From Ancistrus triradiatus (Eukaryota > Chordata > Actinopteri > Siluriformes > Loricariidae), in assembly GCA_025084515.1 (NCBI GenBank), contig JAJAGP010001331.1, forward strand, positions 140,016 to 204,015: a DNA stretch of 64,000 nucleotides. The letters are read 5' to 3'. A model generated the notes under the pieces. It had not been told where the DNA came from and did no database searches. It was given only the letters and a program-made list of their open reading frames with translations. Below are positions 47,905-60,500 of the stretch, one piece after another. The position numbers and the translations under genes are program-made. The stretch's first letter is position 1, and each line of letters begins with the position of its first letter.

Positions 47905-48198
47905 TCATTCATTTGCTTTCTTATCCGTGTAATACTGGCCAGGGCGTGGGAGAGAGTCGGTGCCTAGGGCAGCATAGGGCACAAGACAGGAACAACCCGA
48001 ACAGAACACACACACTCACACAACTAAGGGCCACTTCAGGCATCCGATGAACCTAAAGCATGTCTTTTGGACTGTGGGAGGAAAACAGAGTAAACCCAAA
48101 TGTACCTCGACATGCAGACTCACAATAAAGGACCTAGAACGTTCGGACCTGGGATTGAACCAGGGCCTACAGGCTGCGATGTGACGTGCCCCCCCACT
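47905..48198 (-). repeat. Fish retroposon, minus orientation
   Basis: ATTCATTCATTTGCTTTCTT at one end, a CATGTCTTTTGGACTGTGGG block, and GGGATTGAACCAGGGCCTA (reverse B-box-like) at the other. Same family as 2690-2900 and 20640-20800. Confidence 0.7.
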
Positions 48199-49384
48199 GC
48201 TTGGGGGTAGTGCTCGGAGTTACTGTTGCGTTCTAAATCGACCAGTCTAGGCCATTGGTTGACCTCTGGCTTCCACCAGGCATTTTTCCCTCCCTGCTGC
48301 TCACGGATATTTTCTCGTCTTGGAACGTTCTCTGTGAAACCCTAGTGATTGCTGTGCCAATGACAATCGCTGTACATAAACTGACATGGCTTTGTGGTCA
48401 CCTGGACCACAGTGATTTCTAACTTTGATATTTGTCGGAAGTCATTTAATAAGTCATTCCCATTAGTGGCTGAGAACGCGTTTTTCGAGTCATTTCCTTC
48501 TCATCTGAGGACTTCATCTCTGGCTGCCTTAGCTCCTTATGGGTAACCACCTGCAACTTAGGTTCTCATGACAGGTTGTCTGAAGGTATCTGAACGATAC
48601 ATACGTCAAAACCATCCCTGGCATCAATGCAGTTTTCACGTTCACAGTGAAAAGGCAGAAGACAACACCGGGGCGTTGCTATACCAGGAAACCACACTTA
48701 CTGACAAAGTTATTCCATTCCCATCACAGCGAAGAACAGACAAAAGCTGAGGTGATAGAACTCCTAACAGCGCTTCCCCTAGACACCATGCATCAACATA
48801 TTTTCCAGATACCTTAGTGTGAGGCAGCATCTGTGTCAACTTCTCAACTACTGCTTTTCCATTATTCTGTGAAAGGGTAAAGATTTACATATGGGGAAGG
48901 AGAAAACGGTTACACCTGACTGAATAAATATGTGCACTATAGATTTGGTCACAAGAAGGGGTTTATGAGCCACTTGGAATGGACATTTTATAGCACTTCA
49001 GGAGGCAAATTCAAGGTTGAGCTATAGACATAAAGGTATAAACAAAAACATAGTGCACTATATGCCTCATAGTACAGTTTTGAGACGTAGCCAGGAAAAC
49101 ACAGGTTTCTTCTTATATCTTTGTGCTTTTAATACTCTCTTAGGTGCAGACGTGGGAGTACCGTGTCATATTTACTTTTTGAATATTATTTCAATTGCGA
49201 TACTCTTTACCCATTCTTCAGTTAAAACATACCACATGACAGTGCGAGGGCTCCAGTTTGCACATTCCTTGGTGCGAAAGATTACCGATTATCTAAAATT
49301 TACAATATACACTTCCCTGGCCACTTGAAAACTCTTGCTAGTGTAACCTGATCGGACCCGCTTGTTGCCTTCAGACTGCTTATT
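48199..49384. other. Intergenic, no gene seen
   Basis: Nothing recognised. Confidence 0.4.
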
Positions 49385-50140
49385 CTTCATGGCACGATTC
49401 AAAAGGTGCTGGAAACATCCCTCAACAGATTTCTGGTCCAGATTGAAATGATACACACACAGTTACTGCAGGTTTGTTTGGCTGCACCATCCCAAAGGTA
49501 CTCGAACTCTACTGGACTGAGATCTGGTGACTATGGGCCATCTAGTACAGTGAACTCACAGTCATGTTCAAGAACCATTAAGGGCCATTTGAAATGACAC
49601 GAGATGGTACAACACTGTGGTCATAAAGGGACGGACATGGTCAGCACCAACTGCAGGTAAGTCTGTGCTGTTTAAAGATGCTGGTATTGGGGCGATATGG
49701 GTCCGAATTGTCCCAGAAAACATCCCCCACACACCATTACACACCACCACTGAACAGCTGTACGATTGCAGGATGGATCCATGCTTCATGCGCGTATTCC
49801 AAAGTCCTAGACTCAGATGTCGCTAACCATCAGAAATGACGAGTCATCAGACAGGCAAGGATTTTCAGTCTTCTATTGTCAGAGCTGTATTTAATGTTTG
49901 TAGTTACTCACTAGATATTTCCCTTGACCATCTCTTTAAACCCTGAGATGGCATGGGAAAATTCCATAAATGATAGTTTCACACAGTTTACACTCACCAG
50001 CCATGGTCACTGTTTAAAGTCCTTAAATCACCTTTCTTCCCTATTCTGATGCTGACTTCAGCAAGTCGTCTTGATCATGTCTACATACCTAAATGCCTTT
50101 TTAGACATTCTAGCAGTTGAACCTTAAAGTGTCTAACCTT
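49385..50140 (-). mobile_element. Tc1-like transposon fragment (lineage D), inactive
   Basis: Minus-oriented copy: AAGGTGCTGGAAACATCCCT, TGAGATCTGGTGACTATGGG, GTCATGTTCAAGAACCA, TAAAGGGACGGACATGGTCA, AGGATGGATCCATGCTTCAT, then AAATCACCTTTCTTCCC and ATGTCTACATACCTAAATGC. A large part of the transposase is missing and the frame is broken. Confidence 0.75.
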
Positions 50141-50995
50141 AAAAACGTGTTTATAGTGAAACACTAAGCACAACACCTTCCAATGCTGTTACAGGTCCTA
50201 ACATTTAGCCATAGTTTTAACAAAAAGTGTTAAAGATGGTCTGTCAGCACCATCTCACTGGATTCAATCAAATGAGCTTCTAATGCAGCATGAATATTAG
50301 AAGGTAAACAATGTTGTTTAATATCCTTATATATCCTTACAGGAGTTCCTGTTGTGAGTGGATGAATTGTTTTAAAATAGCTGGTTTGTACTGAATTACC
50401 TTCAGCGTTCTGCATGGATCTCTGCACAACTGATGGTGTCCTTCAGTTATAAAGTAGTGTGTGTGTGACTTTACAGTGGGTTGCAGGATTTTGATTTGAG
50501 TTGATGCTTAAAGTTTGGGTGTCACTGCTCTACAAACAACCAACTACATTTAACTCATTTTCTCTTTTCTCTCTCGGAGCTTGTTTCGGGACCAGTTCCA
50601 GCCGCCCACACTAAGATGTTCCTTCGCTTCTGCTCCAGTCAGTTTGCTTCCATCATCAGCTCCAGCCCCACCATGCCCGGGCCACCAGAGGGCAATAACT
50701 CCATCCTTCCTCCGCTTGGTTGGGGACAAAGTGCCTCCAAGGACTTTCCTGCTGAGATCCTACAGCGACTCTTCGTGCCGCACTAAGTAATGCCAGTCTA
50801 TGCTATGGAACATAGTGTAACAGAGTACTTACGTACATTTCTCACAAGATACTTTATTACTTACATACACATTTGTTAAGGAAAGCGTACGGAGTATTCA
50901 CCTCTACTCACCTCAGTTAACCTTGGTTAGGTCCAAGGTGATTTATTTCCAAAACTTCTGGGGAATATCATTTGTTTATTTCCTGTTTTAATGTA
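50141..50995. other. Intergenic, no gene seen
   Basis: A frame at 50581-50790 has no family resemblance; otherwise nothing. Confidence 0.4.
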
Positions 50996-51286
50996 CAGTG
51001 GGGCAAAAAAGTATTTAGTCAGCCACTGATTGTGCAAGTTCTCCTACTTAGAGAGATGAGAGAGGTCTGTAATTTTCATCATTGCTACACTTCAACTATG
51101 AGAGACACAATGAGAAAACAAATCCAGCATGACAATGATCCCAAACACACCGCTCAGGCAACGAAGGAGTGGCTCCGTAAAAAGCATTTCAAGGTCCTGG
51201 AGTGGCCTAGCCAGTCTCCAGACCTCACCCCCATAGAACATGTGTGGAGGGAGTTGGAGGGCAGTATATATAGCACAACACTATAG
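50996..51286 (+). mobile_element. Internally deleted Tc1-like element (lineage A)
   Basis: TA then CAGTGGGGCAAAAAAGTATT, the left terminal repeat of the 16557-18166 lineage, runs for ~120 bases and joins directly to the 3' part of the transposase gene. The open frame reads DNDPKHTAQATKEWL, then SPDLTPIEHVWREL, so the second catalytic Asp and the catalytic Glu of the DD34E triad are visible while the N-terminal half is gone. No right terminal repeat is seen. Confidence 0.8.
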
Positions 51287-53640
51287 CATGACCTCATACC
51301 AACATACCAGTGATCTATTTGTAAACGATAAGGTGTTTTGAGACTCTACTACAACAGCAAGGTGGACTAGCAATTAGAACTGTAGGTGCCAGAACATTTC
51401 AGAACAGTACATAGGCTAATAATAGTGGTGGATATTTGAATCCATATCATATCCGCCCATAATTTATTGATGTGCAAATCGGCCCCCAACAGTAGAAGAT
51501 TCTAAGGGAACTGAAACGGCAGATCTATGTACTCTGTACACTGCCGAACTATAACAAAGGAACTCTCCTTCTTGTCGACTTAAACCCAACACATGGAAAG
51601 ATGGAAACTTGTCCTTCTACATGAAAAGAAGGCAACAACTTTCTGCCTTAACACCTTTAAATGAGACATAGTTCAGGCACTTTTTAAATAAATCACTATG
51701 AACCGTGAACGTGGTACATTTTATGGTGCAAACAGATGTTGTTCCCTGACTTACGATGGGGAATAAATCCAATCCACAAGTTTGACTGTATCATAAAGCG
51801 AGATTTATTTTATATACTGTTATATACATAGTGTAGCCTCCTTCTAAACACGCTTAAACACTTACAACATTAACCTACAGTTGAGGCAGATCATCAAAAA
51901 CAAAGCCTATTTATAATAAGTCCTTGATATCTTACATATATTTATTGAATAAGTCTTGAAAGTGCAAAACAAAACCACACGGTTTTTTGTCCAGTAGTGC
52001 CGCTGCGCAGATGCCCAACATCTGCAGGAGCGTTTCAATACTGTGTTTCATAACATAACCTCATCATTTAGTTTTGTGCTGAATGTGTATGTATGGTGTA
52101 TGATGGACTCCCTCCAAAGTAAAAAAAAGTTAACCAAACATCAAACTCTGGGGGCCCCTGTCCCGTTAAATTTGTTCTCATATGATTAAATGTCGCTTTA
52201 ATTGGAGCATGCTAACATGAACATTAATACTTTAATGTTCGATCCCACAAAGGCAGAAAAAAACAAACAAATAAAAACAAAGCTAACTTAAACTTACAAA
52301 AGAAACTAATGTGCCTTCCCAAATCCATTATCTACAGAAACTCGTCTTAATCAATGATTGCTCCAATCAATTGTAATGTCAATACGACAATGGCAGGATA
52401 AAAAAAAGTCAAGCTCCTCATTTAATATCAAGTGTGATTCTTACGTTTGGTGTCTTCAAAGCACTTGTAGTTTCTTTACGAGTTACTCTTACCACAACAC
52501 TCAACATCATGGACTACAGGATACCGAGATGAAACGGCTTTTCTAGCCAGAGAGAAAACATTAGGTAAGTGTTCATCTGAGAGCAGTTTTAACTGAACGG
52601 ACCATAAAGAAGTGGCACATTTCTTACAGATTTAAAAATCAAATTTTCCACCTTTAAGTATCCTGTCACTGGTCCCCTGTCATGTAGGAAGTGGAGAACA
52701 GTAAGGGCGAAACTCTATTCCCTTGGTATGTCCATAAAAGTACCTAAAGCAAGTTCTCCCACGGAGTAAGGGCTTCACTCAATCAGACTCGTACCTGCAA
52801 AAGAAGCACAAAGGTGATCGACACGGGAATTTTGCATTTACCATACAGTTAGCACTTTGTAGTTTTCGACTACCGTTCAGACTGCAGTCTCGGTTTCCCT
52901 ACATACTTTCCCTTACTCACACACTCAGGAGTCCTTTAAAATCAAACGTCCCCGACTCTGGAGAGCAACGAGACTGAAGACAGTTTTAGTTGCCCCCACC
53001 AACAAAATGCTGAATCACTTCCATCCTTCACAAAGACGCCGTTTCTGGAATTGAGACTCTGGATCTTTCCACTAAACACCATCCGCTGCTGATCAGAGCT
53101 TCATTCATCTGACAGGTACTTTTTCCAAGTCCCAGCTCTACCCCAGATAAGCTGCTGATCTCTGTGACTCGCCCTTACATTTCTGACTGATCAGATTAAC
53201 ATTAATAAGCCTTCAGCATACAGACTTATAACCTTATAATGCTAACAAACAGGGTCCTAGACTTGGTTAGAACACCAACACCGGGATCTCTCTCTGACAT
53301 TTGCCTCATCAGTAGAATAGTTGGATCTTAGTAACATCCTGCCTTAGAGACTTTCTTTCCCTGAATTAAAACTGACCCCACGATATATTTATGTTTCTTT
53401 CTGTAAAATAAACAGTTATTGTTAAATTCTGTTTTCTCGAACTGGCTATGACTGAGGGGCTTAGCCGCGGGCTAACGATAGAACGGAACCTCCCCAAATG
53501 GTTTCGATAACAGAACTGTTGGTGAAGACAACAACACACTCTGGGCCGTGCCTAGGACTGCATGCACCCCCGTACCATACCACCTCACGTTACAGCACCC
53601 CTCTCCTGCATTATGCTTAAATATGTAACACTTGGACATT
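51287..53640. other. Region downstream of lztfl1, possible 3' UTR
   Basis: No coding sequence recognised. It follows the lztfl1 stop on the minus strand, so part may be its 3' untranslated region. A minus-strand AATAAA lies at 51804-51809. Confidence 0.35.
51804..51809 (-). promoter_or_regulatory. lztfl1: Possible lztfl1 poly(A) signal
   Basis: Minus-strand AATAAA about 1.8 kb after the last recognisable codon. No closer canonical hexamer was noticed; a variant signal could be used instead. Confidence 0.25.
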
Positions 53641-53647
53641 GACTGCT

Positions 53648-53759
53648 CTACCTCTGGAGCCTTTTCCCTCAGGTCCCTTGATCTGGTCATTCTTTCTTAC
53701 TTCTCAGAATCTCCTTCATGTTTCGATACGCTGCGTCTGCTAACTTCTTCTCTAGTTTC
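53648..53759 (-). CDS. lztfl1: lztfl1 last coding exon, frame broken
   Basis: Follows a GCTATTTAG acceptor. Shows LEKK, then AAYRNMKEIL and, with shifts of frame, NDQIK, DLR, KRLQR. Compared with the family (ELEKKFQQTAAYRNMKEIL..KNDQIK) there is an extra A near the start, three bases missing around the FQQ codons, and single extra G bases before AAT, GAC and AAA. The stop position is uncertain: TAG at 53648-53650 may be a true stop or a damaged TAT. Confidence 0.75.
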
Positions 53760-56700
53760 CTAAATAGCACACACATGCAAGCAACATGACGTCCCTTGCG
53801 GGCATAGCAAACTTGGGTGACACCACAGTGCAGTGAAGAGTACAAGAAGTCAGCTGGAAGCTTTAAGTGTTTTCAGTGACATGTCCAAAAAGTATTTGGG
53901 CACTTGTTTTGCTAACAATTTTTCATTCATACCCATCAGGCCACAGCATTATGAAACGTTTATACATGACCTCATTAGCTTCTCGTACAGCTGCGGCGCA
54001 CTGCGCGTCCGTACCTTCTCGGCGAGGGAGAGCTGCTCCTGAACACGTAACAGCTCGTGTTTAGCCGACACCATATTCTCCTGCAGCTCTTCTGTGATGC
54101 AGCGTTGGGTTCAGGCGTCTTCTCAAAGTCTACCGCATGGCTGCCACGGTGTTTTCTCCAGGTTTGCGAGCTCCTGAAACGTCAAGGCATGCTACACAGC
54201 AACAGAAAAATGAATCAGCCACAAAGTTTGGCATTTTTCAACAAAAGAGTGCATCAATTTCTTCACAACACCTAGCTGTTCTAGCTGATGAATGTGTGCA
54301 AATCTTCAGGAGTACATACCATCCCAAGTTCAAGACAGCAAGCAAAGATAATGCAGGAAACAATAAGAAAATACTCAGGGCAAACCACAAGAAGAGAGCT
54401 GCTTCCTAGTTGTGGGTAGCAGCAGTAAATGCGAGCACGTGCATTAGTAACGCTACATGCTAGAGATCAAATACATGACAACTGGATCTTCTGTTAGGTA
54501 AAGCATACAGGCATACCTGCTGATCTCCCTGCCCTTCTGAGTTCCTTCAGTGCCTTCTCCACCTTAGAACTTCTCATCCTTCACTCTAGCCTGCACAACA
54601 GCACTTCCACTCGTTATACACTGATAACGATCTTTATAATCCATGGTGTGGTCAGGGCCTTGCTCTAATACCCAACTGTGGTAACCTGGATTGGGACTTT
54701 ATCAGTATTTAAGAATCAACAGAAACAGTTCCATTCCATGCAGACATACCCACCTACAAATAGCAGAACCAGAAGGCACTGATTCATTTGTAGGAGTCTC
54801 TTTTCCCCCAGAAGTTGTATGAGGACCACAACAAATACAGAATAGAAACCGAGGACGATTGGGACGCTGGCCTTACGGCTTTTCCTCAGTACTAGACAAT
54901 AGCATACTCCCACCACGCACATGCACTGACTGTTCCCTGTGACCTCCAGAGTCCTAGCACACGAGTAACAGCTTTGGCACTTACTGTTTCTAATAAAAGT
55001 ACTCAATAAATGATCTAATTACAACAGACATCTTTACAAGGAAAGGAAAGAACTATTTTAATTGTAATTATTTAAAAGTACACATGCACTGGGGTTAAGC
55101 TTTTATCTCCACATCCATGACTATTCAGCCAAGGGCAAAAAACAACCAAGAAAGAACAACAGAAGACTTCACCTGGCTTTTCCAAATTTCGGATCTAGCT
55201 CTCAGTTTTGCTCATTCTTCTTGTAGTCTGGAAATTTTCCTGGTTTAAAACAAATAAACAGGAAGACAACAACATCAGCAACATCCACCTTCCCCCTGTG
55301 CCTTAGATCGTCGCTTTAGTACTATGGGACGTGGCCACTCCTACTTTCCATCTGGGGTGTAGCTAATACTCGACATTTGTTAACTCTGTGGCTAATTATA
55401 ACGTAACCTGACTGTATACTGCAGTGTCAAGAGCAAGGAGGCACGAAGGTACAGCAGGTACTGAAGTGAACATTTGTTAGGCAGCAATCTGGAAAACAAC
55501 CTACAGACACACAAGGGTGTGTTTTTTGGTTCGGAGTGAGATCCCGTTGTTATAACCAAAGTCTAGGATCCCATTTGATTAGCGATTATAAATTTGTATA
55601 ATGAAGCTCTAAATGTTAATCTGTCGTTACATTTCTGACTGATCGGACTAAGAGAACATCAGCAGCTTTGCTGTCGAAGCTCCGATCAGCCGTGGATGGT
55701 GTTTAATGAAAGACAGAGTCTAACTCCAGCAAACGACGTCTCTGTGAGGGATGAAGCTAATTCATCATGTTTGTTGGTGGGACTGAAGCTTATCTACAGT
55801 CTCGTTGCTCTTCAGTCGAGCTGTGAATCCATTAAGAGCTGGAACATTTCATTTATAATAGACTTTGTTTCACATTTCCAGCTTCCAAATCCAAGGTGAT
55901 AAACCTTTGGCTCAGGTTGGTCATTAAGAGCTTCACCTTCCAAATTTAAATCCTTTTCAAAATTAATAAATTTTATAAACTCATTATAGCTTTCATCTCG
56001 GCAGTGTTTTACTCATTATAACTTGGCTGATTTTTAGAGTGGGCGTCGTTGAGCATCGGTCAGAGTGCCAATCGTCATAAAGTCACAGGAAAATGGTCTC
56101 TCAGCCAATCAGATTGCGGGGTCAGAACTGACTGTGGTATAGTATTCATTAGCTAACCAGAGTTAAATTCAGAAAGCAAAGCACAAGTTTTAAGAAATGT
56201 GTTTACCTTGTTGAGTAGCTCTGAGACTCCGCCCTCATTCAGTGGGGCTAACTTGGGCTTATTTGATTCCTGATTTGCCTAAAAGGGCACACAATTGATA
56301 AACCTTTCATACACGGTGCATGTTGTAGATTAATACAGAAGGCTTCATAAAGACATTCTATAACACACATTTCACAGTTCAAAGGTCAAACACGAACATT
56401 ATCCCTGCATGACCTAATCGGTAGGGTTTGATTAGCATTTGATTACTCGGTGTCCTGCCTCGTCGTCTTACCGATAACGTTCTCCTGTGCCTGAGAGAAC
56501 TCTTAGGCCTCCTAAAAGCCCTGCTCTCCACTCCTAACACATTTTCCCCTCAGGAGCTCTTTGAGGGGCTAATAAGCTTTATGAATAACTCTTACATTTC
56601 CTAGGATCTATTCCTAACTAAGATTCTTTATGATTACAGCTCCAGGTGTACAGCCTACTGACACTGAAGGTGCAGGTCATGTCCGGTTATACCAGAGGCT

Positions 56701-57516
56701 ACGGGCGCTCCTTGGGGTGCATGGCACAGACTGCGGGTGTCCCCACACCACACCTCCTTCTTAACTTGTGCTGAAATTGCCAGAAATACTGAAGTTTATT
56801 CTACGTAGAGCGTGTCATCTTCCTTTCATTCAGAAGGTCAATAAAACACGTCACGTGTCACGTCTGGTCCAATGTTTCAGCTCATTTCACAAATTCAGTA
56901 AAAGTCCTCACTGATAAGCATCAGGTTCATACGCGATGCCGCTTCTGTTGCATGACAAGGTCCCCCACGTTGCATGTTACACCTTAGCCTGGAGAAGGTG
57001 TGATAACAGAAGTGTCCTCTGTAACTTCTCAGAAAGACCACAGAGTTTCCATACAGGCTTCACAGACAGATTTATCTGTACCCTTATTTGATTCTGTGGA
57101 CCCAAAAGCACTCACCTTGGTACTGGACTTGAAATCGGTCTTCTCAAACTCTGCCACTTGTTCCAGTAGCTCTCTGGGGAGGAAGGCATTGAATAAAGGT
57201 GGTAATCAAGTTGGAGAAGTGCAAACGTCACTTCATACCCTCATGAAAAAGAAGCATACTTTAGTACATTGATAATTTAGTGCATTTAAAGAATGTTAAA
57301 ATTGCATTTTCCTCAAAAACAGCTTATATGTTCTTTTCTGTATGTTCAGAAATATATACTCTACAGGTAATAGCTTTAAGTAGCAGTTTAGTACACTTTA
57401 AGGGAATACATTTTAATCAGTATACTTATAGACATAATAAAACAAGTACACTTAATCAGTACAGTAATTTCAAATTCAGCATATAATTAAAATATAAAAA
57501 TGTATTAGAAAAACTT

Positions 57517-57547
<31 letters not shown>

Positions 57548-60500
57548 GTCACCACCTGGATTTAACCAAGGAAATAGTTACATAATTAAAAACATTAGTA
57601 ATTACTGCACAGGTGATCATGTTTCAGCTGGTAACAAGTTCTCTAACCCTAACTGATGCAGTGAGGAGCTTCTCATTTGTTAACAACCATGCTGAAAGAC
57701 ACATCCTGTGGTCGTGGAAAAGATGTTCATCTGCTTCAGAAGGGTCAGATTGTGAAAGAGTGGATCAGGGAGCATGAGCCATCATTGTCACACGTGGATT
57801 GGCCACCACAGAGTCCAGAGCTGAACCACATGAGGATCTTTGGGATGTGCTGGAGAAGACTTTGTGCAGTGGAACAAACCTCCATCATCAATACAAGATC
57901 TTTGGGGGAAATTTATACAAATCTGGACAGAACCGCTTCTGCAATGTCACAGCATTTGTTTATTTCTTCTCAGGCTCCCTGAACCGCTCTTTCACAATCT
58001 GACCCTTCTGAAACAGGTCAATCTCTTTTCCACGAGCACAGGACGTGTCTTTCAACATGGTTGTTAACAAATGAGAAGCTCCTCACTGCATCAGATAGGG
58101 TTAAAGAACTTGTTACCAGTGCAGTAATTATCTGATGGGAGGGTCGTGACCTTATTTTGGCCGGGCAGTGTATAATTTAATATCTACTTAGTGTATTTTA
58201 ATTGAATTACAATTGAATTAAAGTAGCACTGAAATGTATGCAATACACACTGTAGTACATTTATAATGCGCTTCAAGTGTAATGATGTCTGTGCCTCAAA
58301 ATTACACTTACAATTCAACTAGGGTGCCAGCACGTTTCTCCTACTTTTAAAAAGCACACTTAAATACACCTTTCTGCTGGCACTGACTAATGGAGAGGAG
58401 ACACTAAAAGGCAAATCAGCACCAAGACCCCGTCAGAGGAGCGACCGTTTGGAAAGCAGAACATGAAAATGACCCATTTTAAGGCAGAATATTAACAGAC
58501 CAAACTCCCCAAACAGTTTGTGTCAAACAGAGTAAACAGAACAGCGCTTCAAAGATGTTGTTTGTGGTTTGATAAGACAGCAGCACATGCATGGGGCCTA
58601 AAGAGAAGGGCGTTTTCCCCGAGCGTGTGCATTTAGGCTCTGAGGTGCAGCAGGTTCCAGAGCTGCTGGGAAAAGGAGGGCCAGCAGCTTCACGTATGCC
58701 ACTGTTTGGGTGTTTGCTGGCTTGGTTTTCTCTGATCTGTGCTTTTGTTACTCTCTAAAACATGGCCTTGGAAACCACAGGTACGTTACACGTATGTGCA
58801 GACACTGTGCTTAGTGCAACACAACGATCACAACAAAACCTCAAAAATGTGAGAGCAACAGGCCACGCCAACGAGCCACGCTCTCCTCCAAACTGAGATT
58901 GTCAGAGGAGTAGGTTCATTAATATTTACGAGCACGTCTGTGCATTTTTATTGGATTACTTGTCTGCTACATGAGCTACTTTAATTATTGTGTGCGTTGT
59001 GAACATTTTTCATCCAACAAACGATTCAGCCATTCAGCAGCTCACACCTGCACATCTGCTGACAGATTTTCCACCCGTCATCAAATGTCAACCAAGCCTG
59101 CGTGCTCCGACCTCTATGGTTTCAGACGTACACGCAGGTTCAGAAGGACCCCGCAGCACAGGTGGGATCTGCCAAACAGCTTGCTGCATAAAGCACCGTT
59201 TGCCTCCTTGATGAACTGTGTGGTTTCTGGTGACATTACTATGCCTGCCCTTTAGCTACACCGTAAGGAAGGATGTGGCTTTCTTTGAAAGGAAAGGAGC
59301 GATTGCTATGACCCGGTCAAACCTACTGAGACTTTCTGTGACACTCAGAAGGCATAAGGAACACTAGGGGCTGTGGAGGTGCAGCACTCGGCTACACGTA
59401 CAAGGGTTCAGGTCCCCTGAGCAAGGCCCTTAATTCACAAGAGCCTGGATCGGACTCTGTATCCATTGTAAGCTGCTCTGGATACGGGTGTCTGCTAAAA
59501 GCTCCAAAGATACTGAATGGAAAGGATGAGCTCGGCTCCTCACGTGTCACGCACTGCATAGCCAAAAACAAAAGCAAGGGGGATTTATGCTCTTACTCAT
59601 TTGTTTTCCCCTTAAGCCGTAGCAGCACAATTTGGCTATTAATTATTTGGGTCCTGTGCAGCCAGAACTTTACAAAAACCTTTTTGAAAACAGATCTACT
59701 TCACTCCTGCTTGGCTCATCACAGATACAACTACTGTGTAGCACAGCACCATTAGCAGATAGTGTGGAAACGAACAGAAGTAGAAATGCACCAATAATTT
59801 CACCAACGAAAGTAGGACCAACTTTCAATTTTCTTTCAACAGAGAGAGAAAAACCGAAACTTTTAAATTAAAAACTGTTAAATATTAGGCAGAGAGCGGA
59901 AACCAACGCGAATAGCTAACATACAGATCTTGGGGAACAAAGGCCTGAATCGTTTCAGACAAAAGGTTTAAACTGCAGAGGATGCGATTAAGTCATCTTG
60001 GTCTGTGCCACTCCATCGCCAGCAGAGGGAGCCAGAGGAGCACAGCCGGAGCCTGCTCATCATAGGAGCTAAGCTCCCGAAGTCTAATTATCCATAAACC
60101 TTCTGTACCTTTGTAGAGGCATGGCCTGTACGGTCCCCTTTATGTGCTCCTGCCTTTACTGAAAAGTAGAGATGGGTAAATCCGATCATACATCATTCAC
60201 TCATCAGATACTGGATGGACAGGGCCAGTCCACTTACCGATCCATATTCCATCTTACCATGAGCACACAGCAACTGCAGTCTGCAACCGAGGACCCGGGT
60301 TAACTTATCGGTACACATTTTATGCTTAAACAACACGGCACAATTAGTGCAAACTATAGCATTAACAGATCAATCGGAGCTCAACAGTGCAGCTCCACCT
60401 CCAGAGAAAAGGCTAAACGCCGTATGTGTGGAAAGCCGATCTGCTGTAAAGGACATTTCACCTCTAAAATGGCAAAGCATTAAAGCCCCAGCAGGAAATG

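Noticed and set aside
54137..54409. Plus-strand open frame of 90 codons
   Set aside because: Overlaps the lztfl1 exon at 54015-54173 on the other strand and has no family resemblance.
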